From NCBI GenBank assembly GCA_037833965.1, contig AP031359.1, positions 1,856,001 through 1,920,000 of the forward strand: DNA of 64,000 nt, given 5' to 3'. The position numbers and the translations under genes were made by a program. Every line of letters starts with the position of its first letter. Positions within the stretch are counted from its first letter, which is position 1. The stretch is from Marchantia polymorpha subsp. ruderalis (taxonomy: Eukaryota > Streptophyta > Marchantiopsida > Marchantiales > Marchantiaceae). The notes beneath the pieces were generated by a model. The model did not search any database, had not been told where the DNA came from, and saw only the letters and a program-made list of their open reading frames with translations. This document shows positions 39,645 to 49,750 of this stretch, one piece after another.

Positions 39645-41302
39645 CTACAGGGATCCATCCGCCTGCGCTTTGGCTGCAGATAAGGACAGTAGCTCACTGC
39701 CCAAGACATGATCGGCAACAGTGGCATTCACATACAGCTCACACAGCCAGTTGGAGATGCACTGGTGGCAGACGCAGCTGGATATGGAGTTTTTTTTTGA
39801 ATCCACTGGCATAGCATCTGATGGAACTCCAACATGCCCCTTTCTCATTGCCTCTAAAGCCCACAATTGGGAAGCACCCCAATCAGCTTCGGACTCCCTC
39901 AAAGAATCCAGCGTTTCCAAATTTGAGCTTCCCGCTTTATCCGCTGTGGTACTTCCCTCAGCACCATAACTTCTCGTTCTCATTCTCAAAACAAGTGCAG
40001 CTGCCCACTTTCCACCAGCATTCTTAGCTTGATTCCTGTCTTTGGAGCAAATGAGCTTCTGCTGGATGGAATGGTTGACTTTGCGGTCTGAACTCCAAAT
40101 TCTCCTGGAGAAGTTGATGCACAGTCGTGAAACTATCATTGCTACTGTGATCTATAGAACTACAAGCACTGTCCATAAATATTCCAAAGTGATTTACGTC
40201 ACCTTCATTACAGTCTTCAGAAGTATACCTTGATCTAAACGGCTGCAGCTGTTGTTTGCTATCAATCTAGGGTCTCAAATCACTTAGTAAACAACAAAGG
40301 GCCTGTACATAATCCTCAAAATCCAATCCTTTACCAAACGGTCCCGCAATTTCTTTGCCTTCAAGAGTTGCTGGGCCTGATCCAGAAGCCAGACTGACCA
40401 TATTAGCCAAAGTTCATAATGAAGGGAGAAATATTTCAAGTTCCTGCTCTTCTTTACTCATATGCGTATGAGACTAAGTTGCAGCCTTCATCGGTCCGCT
40501 CATAGAAACCCCAAATGACCAAAGACAAGGTGCCAGCGCAGAAGAGTGCTGAAGGGCAGGAACAAGTGAAGGAGGAATGTGCTGAACAAGGAAAGGTATT
40601 GTAAGAATGTGGGCAACAAAACTTTCAGCTGCGCAAACACATGAGGCTTCTAAAGTTCGGTTGCCATCATTTACTCCAAGTTGAGCTGGATACGCTGCCG
40701 ACAAGATAGTTAAGGGCCTTAAAGCCATGGTTATAGCACTTGCTGTGACAATGAACTTGTCCTGTTTTGGAGGATGATTGTTATCCTTGCCAGTCTTTGG
40801 GATGGGTAAATTAGTCGACACATAAGAACGAACGGCCGGAAAAGCCCCGAGTTCCCCTTTACCAACCACTCAAGGAGACCCAGTACAGCTAAGTTGGCCT
40901 TGTCTCGGCTTTCTTGCAGAGACGAACTCTTCCACATGCTTGCATCCCTCATCGCAACCATAACACGCATGGCCAAACCTGGCAAGATTGTCCTTGCTCC
41001 TTCTATACTTTTCCATGCAGAGCCATCGTCGCCAAAACTGCACTGTTGAGTTCTAGGATCTTGTGAGCTTGATAAACCCATCTTGATTGCTCCTCTAAAG
41101 AACCGATGGCCAATGAGCAGTAGTTACTTCAAGGATCAGTAGAGCTGATACTATCAAGAAGAAGCTTAAAGCATGAAGCGATTCTTCCCACGTTCTTGGC
41201 AGCTCTTGAGCCGTGGAACGAGAGGCTTGAAGGACGGCTGAAGAGGAAGAGAAAAGGTCTCAGGACCTTTTGAGATATGTCGTCTGCTGCATTAGGAGCC
41301 AT
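39645..41302 (-). pseudogene. UPL7-like HECT E3 ligase, N-terminal fragment (copy 2)
   Basis: From ATG 41302 the same order as copy 1. In the region 41160-41040, with one stop, it reads NYCSLAIGSLEEQSRWVYQA, which fits the UPL7 'FCSLAVGT' stretch better than copy 1 does. 40869-40474 carries FIVTASAITMALRPLTILS and HILTIPFLVQHIPPSLVPAL. 40139-39645 carries ASQLWALEAMRKGHVGVPSD. The block holding VLNGLALSP in copy 1 is deleted. The HECT domain is absent. Stops and frameshifts throughout; not functional as read. Confidence 0.7.
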
Positions 41303-41923
41303 GAGTGTGCTTTTTGTTTATTATCCCTGCATCCAGTCTGCTCCTCCCTGCTCAACTGCTTCTCGAGCAGCCCTTCGTCCTCTCTAGCCTAACCCGCGCC
41401 GTTCCTCGGTTGATTTCCACGCACATACCACTACCCTCGCAATCTCGAGTACCCCATCCTCCCTCATTCTTTTTCCACAATCCCCCTTCACCCAGGAACC
41501 CCAATCAGCACCAAGATAAGAAGAAGAAATCCACGAAGACCGCAGCGCCCTGCTCTCGATTGCGGTTCACACCACGCCAAATATTTCAGTTTCGCTCTCA
41601 AAAGTTGGCCGCCACAGAGTCGCAGCAACACTTCTCTTCCTCCTCCAATCCACGACCAATCACCAAATCTCATCCTCACATGGCCGATCGATCGATAGAC
41701 ACAAACACTTTGAGAGACAGAGAGAGAGAAAGAAAAAGAGAAATATTGAGATTGAGATTTCCGCATCACAAGGAGCACTTCAGCGAATTATTGCTAAGAA
41801 TGATAAGAAAGATCAAATCGTGTGCTTCGACGCAAGGGTACAAAGAGATCTGAAGATAAAGAAAAAGAGATGGAAGGGGGACAGATGCGGATCTTGACGT
41901 GTGAATTTGAGTGCGCTTCCGGA

Positions 41924-42115
41924 ATGGCCATCGCTCGTCAGCCTGTCCTCCTCCTCCTCTTCTTGCGATTCATTCCCTGTCAAAACCCTGCAATCAAATC
42001 TCAGCTACTATCAAAACCCCGAATGGATCCATCATGCCTCCTGGCCAAACATCCCGACGAACGAACCCCTCTCGATGCCCTTGCTGCCCGCCTCTCTCTC
42101 GTCCTTGTCCAATGA
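41924..42115 (+). CDS. Small conserved ORF of unknown function in duplication copy 2
   Basis: 63 residues beginning MAIARQPVLLLLFLRFIPCQ, then LLAKHPDERTPLDAL. The copy-1 counterpart (24866-25057) is the same length with nine amino-acid changes and no indel. It lies on the opposite strand from, and upstream of, the UPL7-like start, so it could be the first exon of a divergent neighbour captured with it. It could also be chance. No family recognised. Confidence 0.25.
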   Translation: MAIARQPVLLLLFLRFIPCQNPAIKSQLLSKPRMDPSCLLAKHPDERTPLDALAARLSLVLVQ

Positions 42116-42799
42116 GCCAGCGCTCGCTGACTGGAGAGTGGAACAGAGAGAAAAGAAAGAAACCCAAAGAACTGAACGCGAGGAAGTCAATGCAAAGAAA
42201 CACCATCAAGAACACGGCACGCCCCTCCTCTCCGAACCTGAAGCTCCAAGTACAAACGCAAGCGAATGATGAAGAAACGAATCGACTGATTGATGATCTC
42301 CTCCGCCATTGCCGCCGATACCTCCGCGTAGTCTCTGTCATTCGATATCTCTCTACCATTCCATTGTTCTCAGGCACCAAGCGGATTATGCTCCGACTCC
42401 CTCCGTCCGATGGACTGACTCTCTCTGGGAACGTACGCTCATCGGTTCCAACAGCCTTCATTGGTTGAGAGCCGAGCTAATAGCCACAAACAGTCTCAGC
42501 TTCATTCGCAACATCGGCTTAGCTACCACCATCACCGGATCAGTGCAGCGACTGCATCATGATCGGTAGCATCAGAAGCTGCAGCACCAGCACGGGATGA
42601 GGCAGAGATGGCAGCCGCAGCCAGGAAGGAAACCCCCTTCCCTTGCTCCTCTTTCCTCCATCCCATCCCCAACCTTGTTATCGGTAGTTACTACACACTA
42701 ACCTATAAACTTACTTCTTTTATTAAAAAAAACTTCTTAAAAAAAAAAAATTTGGCCAGAAATACTTGTTCGGCCGGAAACAAGTGGAATTCACTTTCC

Positions 42800-43800
42800 A
42801 CACCGTGACCACCTTCACTCAAACCAGTCCTCATGCTGCTCCTGGGGTCTCTTCGGCTTCAGTGTCGTCTTCTTCAAAGTCTTCGTCGGACTCCAGCTCC
42901 AAGACCTTCCTTTCCTTGGAAAATTACTTCTCTTCATTCTTCGTCAACAGACCCATCTTGCTATAGAATTTCACCAAGAAGGGAGTCATATGATTTATCA
43001 AAGCTCCATGCCACCTATTGCTAACATTGATCTAAACACAGTTCCAAAGTATTTTTGCCTTGTGCATTGCCTCTCCTTGCATTACGTGCTCTATAAATTC
43101 CACTTGCCACGCCGTGACATAGGTCGTCCGTTGCGGCCGCAAGATATGCATCACAGCTGTTGCTACCGCACGCCTCTTCGGGTTGCAATACTCCACTGTC
43201 CTCCAACATTTGTACTCGATCGAGTATTCTTGAAGAGCGGCGCGAATGTAAATTCTTTGGCTCGTGCCACTTTCACACTCCTTTCTTGAAGGTATAGTCT
43301 CCTTCCTTGCCCACGCATGGTAGTAAGACGTGTGTCCAATGTTTGACCGTCCACAACAACGGATTGACTTGGAAGTTGGTACCCTCATGTCGATTCTTGT
43401 CCATCAACTTCTGACAGATCTTAGCCGACATGCAATTCCAATTCCGGAGCAAAAAATTGAGGCGCGCCGTGATTAACTCTTGACGATAGTTCTTTAGTTC
43501 CACATCGGCCACCTTGAGCAAAATCAACTTTGGTCCCATGGCTTTCCTATGTCGCGTCATGTCTCTTGCCCTGTAATCTTTGATGCTCCCAATTGCAAGT
43601 CGCGCTCTCACACAATGTCGGCGCAAAGTGTTTGCTTTGTGCCCTTATCCTTGACGCCCTAACGGTCTCACACGAGCGCAAATTGACACTTGCAATGCAA
43701 GAACTTCTTGTCTGGAAAATTCAAATTGTGACAAGTCATCTTCGCCGAAGATCCGTCTATTACATTGCTGAAGATGTCGAGGTTGAAGTCTGAAGATCTT
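42800..43800 (-). pseudogene. Gypsy ORF3, leader and N-terminal half
   Basis: Leftward: leader similar to 63270-62965, then 43540-43273 with LILLKVADVELKNYRQELI, LRNWNCMSAKICQKLMDKNR and NPLLWTVKHWTHVLLPC. 43388-43032 holds KRRAVATAVMHILRPQRTTY and VTAWQVEFIEHVMQGEAMHK in another frame. This is the same domain order as ORF3 of copies A and at 32016-34290. It is broken by at least two frameshifts and cut by duplication copy 2 at 42800. Confidence 0.7.
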
Positions 43801-45040
43801 TGGTCGAGGCGGATTGCATCCCACTTACTATTGGATATCTAATTTCCTTTATATCTTCTAACCATTACGGCTATGAACCTATATGTACATGTTCTATCGC
43901 CAATATACTTCAAATTTACTTCTTTATGCAATAATAAAAAATAATGTGCACCACAGTTCACTTGACAACTATAGATAATTCACATCTTGAATAATATCTA
44001 TTTTAGTTATATCTAAGTAAAGATGGTTAAATTATTCAAACACATCTGTTATTATTTTTTAGGTGATATGTTGTTATATAGCAAAAATATGAATGATCAT
44101 TACAATCATTCATGAAAAAGTACTGCAAATTTTGCAAAAAAATAATTCATATGCCAAAGTTTCAAAATGTGAATTTGACAAGTTGAAAGCAGATACTTTA
44201 ATCATAAAGTTTTAAGAAAAATATTTCAAATGACAAGTGAAAAAATACAAGCCATTTAAACATGAATAGCATCTCAAGATCAAAATTTATTTCAAGTGTT
44301 ATTTAGAATTCATCAATTTTTATTGCAGATTTGTGAAAAAATTTGCTCTTCAAACTCCATACTTGACATCTATGGTAGGCAAAAATGGAATTGAAAAAAA
44401 ACTAAAGAGTAAGTTTTTCAAGCATTGAAAGATGATTCATTACACAAACGTATTTTCAAATTGTTGATCATAATTAATCTATCAAGCTAAATATTGATGT
44501 GTCAAGTACAACAATATATGACATACGCCAACAAGAATAAAAGTATGAATAAAATCTACTATATTTTTTTCAAGTTGATGATAATGAAAGACAACAGAAC
44601 AAAAAGAACTAATCATTGTTTTGGCAACAAAAAACTTGAAGCATTGCTTAGATGATAAAAGAATTTGTGATGAAAATTGATCATGAACAATCAATTTAAA
44701 TCAAATAATTAAACAAAAAATTTTAACATCAAAATAGTGATAATGCTTCAACATGAAAATTGTGTACATGAAGGAATAAAAACAACTTGTGGATGTTTTC
44801 ACACCCATGTCATGTCCTAATTGTGTTGCAAATGTGAAAATTCAAGCTTATTGATGAGACAAAATGACACATATTACAAAGCAAGATAAAGAGATCATTA
44901 CTACAAGCTAGTAAGGCAAAAAAAGCTTTAAATTTGATTTTTTATAAGCAATATATATGAATAACACAAGATAAAGAGTTACACACATTGATTTAATCAA
45001 AAAATCATGATACAATCATTATAGGTCATATGTAGTGAAA
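43801..45040. other. AT-rich region, nothing recognised
   Basis: Very AT-rich, with stops in all frames and no motif or repeat identified. It may be eroded intergenic or transposon DNA. Confidence 0.4.
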
Positions 45041-45599
45041 AACATTTTAGCGTACATACAATAAGAGTGTATTATGGATCTTCTGGCAGAGAAGGGATTT
45101 TGTGATAAATCGGGTCACCCGAAACCTAATTTTGCTTACTTTCAGTATCCTCAATGCTACTTGGGTACCACTGGCAGCGAATTGGTTCCTCAAATCGGTC
45201 CCAAATTTACTTGTTATTGAAAAAAGAAAAAGAAATAAAAAATATGTCCATTTAATCTTCTTCATCTTCCAATGTGCGAAGCATATTATGTCTCTTCTGT
45301 TAACCCCCCCCTTTGGGCCATAAGGGTTCGGGTTGATTTTAGTATATTGGGTTGTTTTTAGTTTGGCTGCATTTTTATTGATCAGCCATGAATGGTCATT
45401 GTTTTGACAAAAACCCCGACCACCCATAAAACTATTATGAGCGAAACTACTATATCTTTCAAAGTTACTACTACAAAACAACTTTCTTATACTCAATCCT
45501 TCACATTTCAGAAAGGATTCAAAGCATCTATAGCAGATATCCCTCCAACTGTTAATAAAATTGTCCTCTCCCCATGAGTAAAATTATGGATACTAAGCC

Positions 45600-46060
45600 A
45601 ATAGGACAACGCAATAACAGAATCTATCATAGCATAGCGCAGGGGACGACGATGCGCCCCCGACTCACCGATCCCACACACGTCACGTCGCACTCCATCT
45701 GTAATGGAAATCACATTGGTAGGAATATAAGCGGACCGAACCCACGCTTGTGGCAAAAGGCGGGGATGACTTGTGGATAGGGGTGAAAGGCCGTGCGACT
45801 TGAAGGACATTAGACAATGCAAATGGCCCTGTGGGTGGGGAAGTGCCGGGTCATGTACCTACCCCTAAAGTTCCTTCAGGCGTCCCACAGCCTTCAAAGG
45901 CACCGACCCCCCCGCCGCCTCTACCCTTTGAAGAGTTTTAGGTATTCCAAAGTTTGGGCACCCCTTATATCTTCGTGCTGTCTTAAAGAATTAAATAGAT
46001 TTAAACCTTGTTCCTGTTGCTTAAAACCCAACTCTGTTTGCTGTATGAAAAGGCTATGAA
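45600..46060 (-). pseudogene. atp1: Candidate mitochondrial DNA insert: atp1 exon between group II intron pieces
   Basis: On the minus strand 45753-45694 encodes SAYIPTNVISITDG after a worn PQAWVR (TQAGDV expected), a near-invariant stretch of the ATP synthase alpha subunit. At 45693 the sequence changes to GTGCGACGTGTGTGGG, a typical group II intron 5' start (GUGYG). Upstream (46060-45755), CCTTCAAGTCGCACGGCC and flanking GC-rich hairpin-like sequence fit the 3' part of another group II intron. Base composition is much GC-richer than the flanks. I recall bryophyte mitochondrial atp1 having closely spaced introns in this region; that needs checking. Limits of the insert are uncertain, and it may reach down to about 45050. 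Confidence 0.5.
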
Positions 46061-47313
46061 AACTTACGTTAAAATTTGCGTAGTTTGTAAACAAAACAAG
46101 GAAAATTTAGTTGTGGTTTTTGCAACCTTTTGCTATCTCAAAACAATAATGAAAACATGTCATCATGAATCTTGTTTGTGAGTTATAAAAATCCTTGTTG
46201 AGAAATGATTTTATTGTGGTTTTTGTCGATTAATTGAACAATGATTTACATTAGGCAAATCACAAAAAAATAACAACTCCAATTGTAAACTTCACAACTT
46301 GATGTATTGTATTGAGATGTAATTTTTTGTAAATCATAGATTAAGAAAAACTTAGAATATTGATAAAGATACTCATTTCACTAATTTAATTTTAAAACTT
46401 TGCTTAAATGTTGATGTCTTTGTTTGATGATCAAACGGAGAAAACAAATACATTTGTAGAGTATGTGTCACAGGCATTCATATTGAACAAGCAAAAACAA
46501 AAGAATAATTTTTGTCTTTTGTGAAATATGCATATATCAAAACTATTATTGCATTTACAAAAATGTCTCTGTTTTATACCATGTACAATGCTAATTACTA
46601 AATTTCATCACGTTTAATGAGACTATCAAAAGGAAAGAAATCTTATTTCAAGTAATTGCAATCTACAATTTTGAGAACCATATTCATAGAGTGCTGCATC
46701 AAATCAAGAAAAAAGTTGATAGTTGTTCAAATGAACAAAAACAACATGCAAATGCTTATTGATGAGAGTTGATTTTGCAAATACGAGATCATATTTGATA
46801 ATATAGAATAAATTTTTCTCTTATAGAGACATCAAAGCTTCAATCTAGATTTATAACTCTTTTTCTTATATTAAAATGTGTTGAAGGAATGTGATACAAG
46901 TTGAAATTTCCATCATATATAAAAACACATACTATATTTTATGTATCACGATTGCAAAAACATGTATCACAATCAAAACAATTCACTTATCAATAAACAT
47001 CACCTTCTTTTTTAACCTTGAAACCTGACCATGAGAAACTTGTGTTAAAAAAATTTACTAAAAAAACAAATTTGAAAAGATAAAATTTCCAAAATAAGAT
47101 ATCTAATTCAATAAAAAGTATGATTATCACATAAATCAACTTAAAATTAAACAAAAATCTAGCTAATGCATTTTTTAATACTTCAAGAATTTGAACATAT
47201 GTGCAACAAGCACTTTGCATCTTAGAAGAAGTGAGGTTTGTAATCATCTTCATTTGGCTAGAAAAAGAGTAAAGTTACTCAAAATGGAGAGAGAGTTTTA
47301 TTTGAATTGATTG
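46061..47313. other. AT-rich region, nothing recognised
   Basis: No ORF with recognisable content and no strong repeat. Composition like 43801-45040. Confidence 0.4.
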
Positions 47314-47322
47314 TTTATGATA

Positions 47323-47653
47323 GGGGACGACTAGGGCCACACCCGCTTTTGCTACGGCCACACCCGCTTTTGCTACGGCCACACCCGCCCGTTCAAAAGC
47401 GGGCCTGGCCGTAGCAAAAACGGGTGTGGCCCTAGTCGTCCCCGGAGCCGGATGGGTGGACGATGACGTCATCCCTTGTAGCAGGAGGGAGATTTGAATA
47501 CGGGTCGCCGAGCTCTCATCTGAGGAAAGATTTCTGGGCCAATTTTGCATTCCCATGACCCTCTCGGTGTTCCATCTTTGTTTCCTGACACTAATGGCCA
47601 ATGACAAGCATGACCATCGTGATTAGCGGGCGGGTGTGGCCCTAGTCGTCCCC
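47323..47653. mobile_element. MULE-type MITE, 331 bp, 9-bp target duplication
   Basis: Both ends read inward GGGGACGACTAGGGCCACAC and continue to a 24-bp perfect inverted repeat. Directly outside, 47314-47322 and 47654-47662 are both TTTATGATA, a perfect 9-bp target duplication as Mutator-like elements make. Inside, a 21-bp unit (GCCACACCCGCTTTTGCTAC plus G) is repeated at the left. A third, inverted copy of the terminal sequence ends at 47443, so 47323-47443 is by itself a near-perfect hairpin. No coding capacity. It is strikingly GC-rich against AT-rich flanks. Confidence 0.88.
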
Positions 47654-47755
47654 TTTATGATATATCAATCTTATACCTCTACAGTTTGAATAAGTAAACA
47701 ACAGCTTACAAACATCAAAGAAGCTCAACAAGCAAGTTTTATTGCTCATTCACGT

Positions 47756-47998
47756 GATGGTCAAGCAATAACCCAACAAAAAAAGACAGTTATGAATCTA
47801 CCAAACCAATAAGCTAAAAGTGTTGATGTGGAATATACAAGGTCTTTCAATAAGCAAGTATGTTTCAGTATTGTATGATGGTCAAGCAATAACCCAACAA
47901 AAAAAAACAATTATGAATCTACCAAACCAATAAGCTAAAAGTGTTGATGTGGAATATACAAGGCCTTTCAATAACCAAGTAAGTTCCAGTATTGTGGA
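47756..47998. repeat. Tandem duplication, two units of about 121 bp
   Basis: GATGGTCAAGCAATAACCCA starts a unit at 47756 and again about 121 bp on. The units share TGAATCTACCAAACCAATAA and GTTGATGTGGAATATACAAG with few differences. No gene. It looks like a recent local duplication. Confidence 0.75.
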
Positions 47999-48029
47999 AA
48001 TCAAAAGTTGATTGAACAACGTATTTTAG

Positions 48030-48770
48030 CATGATGCAAGACGAGTCGAGCTCTTATCAACCATCTTCCTTCATGAAACACGTAAATCCGGTCAAGTCTA
48101 GATCACCTTGATATTCCTTCATATGAGCTCCATCTTGTATGAGTAGGCCCTTTTTCCTCTCAGCATCTTGTCATAGATCCAAGAGTTTGTGTTTGGCTCG
48201 AAGAGTTGAGAATGTTGTTCACTCAGCTTCATTCAATACTTGTCTGTCTCTCAATGAGTATGTAGGTTGATTCACCATATTCTAGTCACCACACAGAAGA
48301 ATATTTGAGTTGAGGAACTCGTTTCAAAGTTCGTTTCAATGCTCTGTGTGCTTGCCTGGAGTGTGTGGACCATAGATCAATGTCACATGAAATTTGAGAC
48401 CGTCCTTGCAAAGTTGCGCCTAGATGATAAAGCCGTTCTATATGTAACCTGATTGTAAGATAGTAAAGTTCTTATGAATAAGAAGCATAGTGCCGCCAAT
48501 ACTTTTTTTCTCTAGCTCCTTTGTATCTTGCAGCGCATAAACTTTTTAGGTCTTTGTTTAGTAAACTTTCTATTGCTGCCATGGCAAAAGTGTCAATTTG
48601 AGCTCTTGTAGAGCTCAAATGACAAACCAGATATCAATGCTCTTGTAGAGCTATGATGTCTGGTTTTTCTGTACTTTTGAGGTAGAAGTCTTTCATCTTG
48701 TACAATCTGGTATTTTTATTTAGCCCTGCCACATTCTAAAAAATAATATTGACTGCGACAGGTTGGATGA
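48030..48770 (-). pseudogene. LINE endonuclease domain fragment
   Basis: Leftward reading gives VNIIF, a stop where Trp is expected, then NVAGLN (the 'SWNVRGLN' start of LINE endonucleases), KPDIIALQEH and GGTMLLIHKN. Next come LCKDGLKFHVTLIYGPHTPG, matching the EEP-family endonuclease order, and then KHKLLDLYDKML-like sequence in shifting frames. Reverse transcriptase was not found. Many stops. A local inverted repeat (TTTGAGCTCTTGTAGAGCTCAAA, about 48597-48619) with a nearby repeat of GCTCTTGTAGAGCT disrupts the 'LQE' region. Confidence 0.6.
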
Positions 48771-49213
48771 AAGAGAAAGTTTGTGTCATTATTCACTACT
48801 GTCCGCACGGCCGTGATCGTTGTTATACTACTCATAAATAGCTGTAGTGTTAGCTGGTGAACGGTTCTTGGAGGAGTTGGTGGATATGGTGGTTGCTTGA
48901 GTTTGTTGTACATCGGCCGTCTTCTTTGGTGCTTTCCTGTATTTGTATCGACGTGGCCTTCATACTTCTAGTTTTTGGGGCAAATGCAACAAGGAAGTTC
49001 ATTGAGAGAGACTAAGGAGAGTTGAAGCAGGAGCTATGTGCTTCTAGCTCCCCATTGCACTTTAGGAGTTCAATTTCCTCATGTGTTTGCTTAGCAATTC
49101 CTTTGTCATCTTGCGTGTGATCTCCTTAGTTGAGTGGTGTAGCATCTAGACAAGGGTTGATCTTATATGTTAGCTAGGCAAGCCGCATTTGAGATTTTTT
49201 TACCCTGTTGTTG
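48771..49213. other. Spacer between LINE fragment and gypsy copy A
   Basis: Probably 5' sequence of the LINE on the minus strand, then unassigned sequence up to the LTR. No clear gene. Confidence 0.3.
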
Positions 49214-49712
49214 TGTAATGACAGATTAATACCAAAATGGAGCATAATGGTATAGATCCGTTCCCACGAGGACAGAAACAACCACAAAAGTCACGATTTG
49301 TCACAGAATAGCATTCTATTAAAGAGTTTCATTTCGTAGGCCAATGCCACTCCTAGAAGACACTACCCAGCTAGAGCCGAAGACCCGCAGAGTAGTGCAT
49401 AACCTCACTCACAACCTGAAACTTTTCCAAACAACGCCTGTGAAAATCGCAAGCGATCCCACACTTATATTTCAGGGGAAAAACTTCCCAGCACTGCAAA
49501 CATCTCAACAAACTGACCCAAATACTCAGACCTGAACTTGCTTAAATCCCGCAGTTACCCCACGCTACCCAAGACATCCAAGCTGAATACTCACAACTCC
49601 CGATGCGGTAACCTCGACAACCAGGAACGCCCTGTGCTCAATGTCTGGATCACACACCAGCACATAGACACACAGCGAAGACAAAATGACAGTTGAGACA
49701 AGCCAATAGACA
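49214..49712 (-). repeat. 3' LTR of gypsy copy A (499 bp)
   Basis: On the minus strand it begins TGTCTATTGGCTTG and ends TCTGTCATTACA, TG...CA. Its length equals LTR B and the reconstructed right LTR of copy A (499 bp). On its right is the run GGGGGG (49720s), a likely polypurine-tract remnant, then the ORF3 stop at 49751. Confidence 0.88.
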
Positions 49713-49750
49713 GAAAAGCCCCCCAAGGAAAGAGCCTTGGGCCTCTTTAT

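Larger units (their letters stand above)
38569..42800. repeat. Dispersed duplication, copy 2 (UPL7-like segment)
   Basis: Matches 21175-25733 over its length. Differences: a GC-rich foldback at about 38608-38670 (GTGGCCGCCACTAACTTTCC inverted against GGAAAGTTAGCGGCGGCCAC), only partly present in copy 1; loss of about 305 bp between 40085 and 40090; loss of about 35 bp near 41535; and many substitutions. Flanks are LTR D on the left and an ORF3 fragment on the right, both unlike the flanks of copy 1. That argues for transposition rather than tandem duplication. Confidence 0.7.

Noticed and set aside
45102-45577. Plus- and minus-strand ORFs next to the atp1-like exon
   Set aside because: No recognisable protein motif; probably intron or adjoining mitochondrial-type sequence, but I could not show that.
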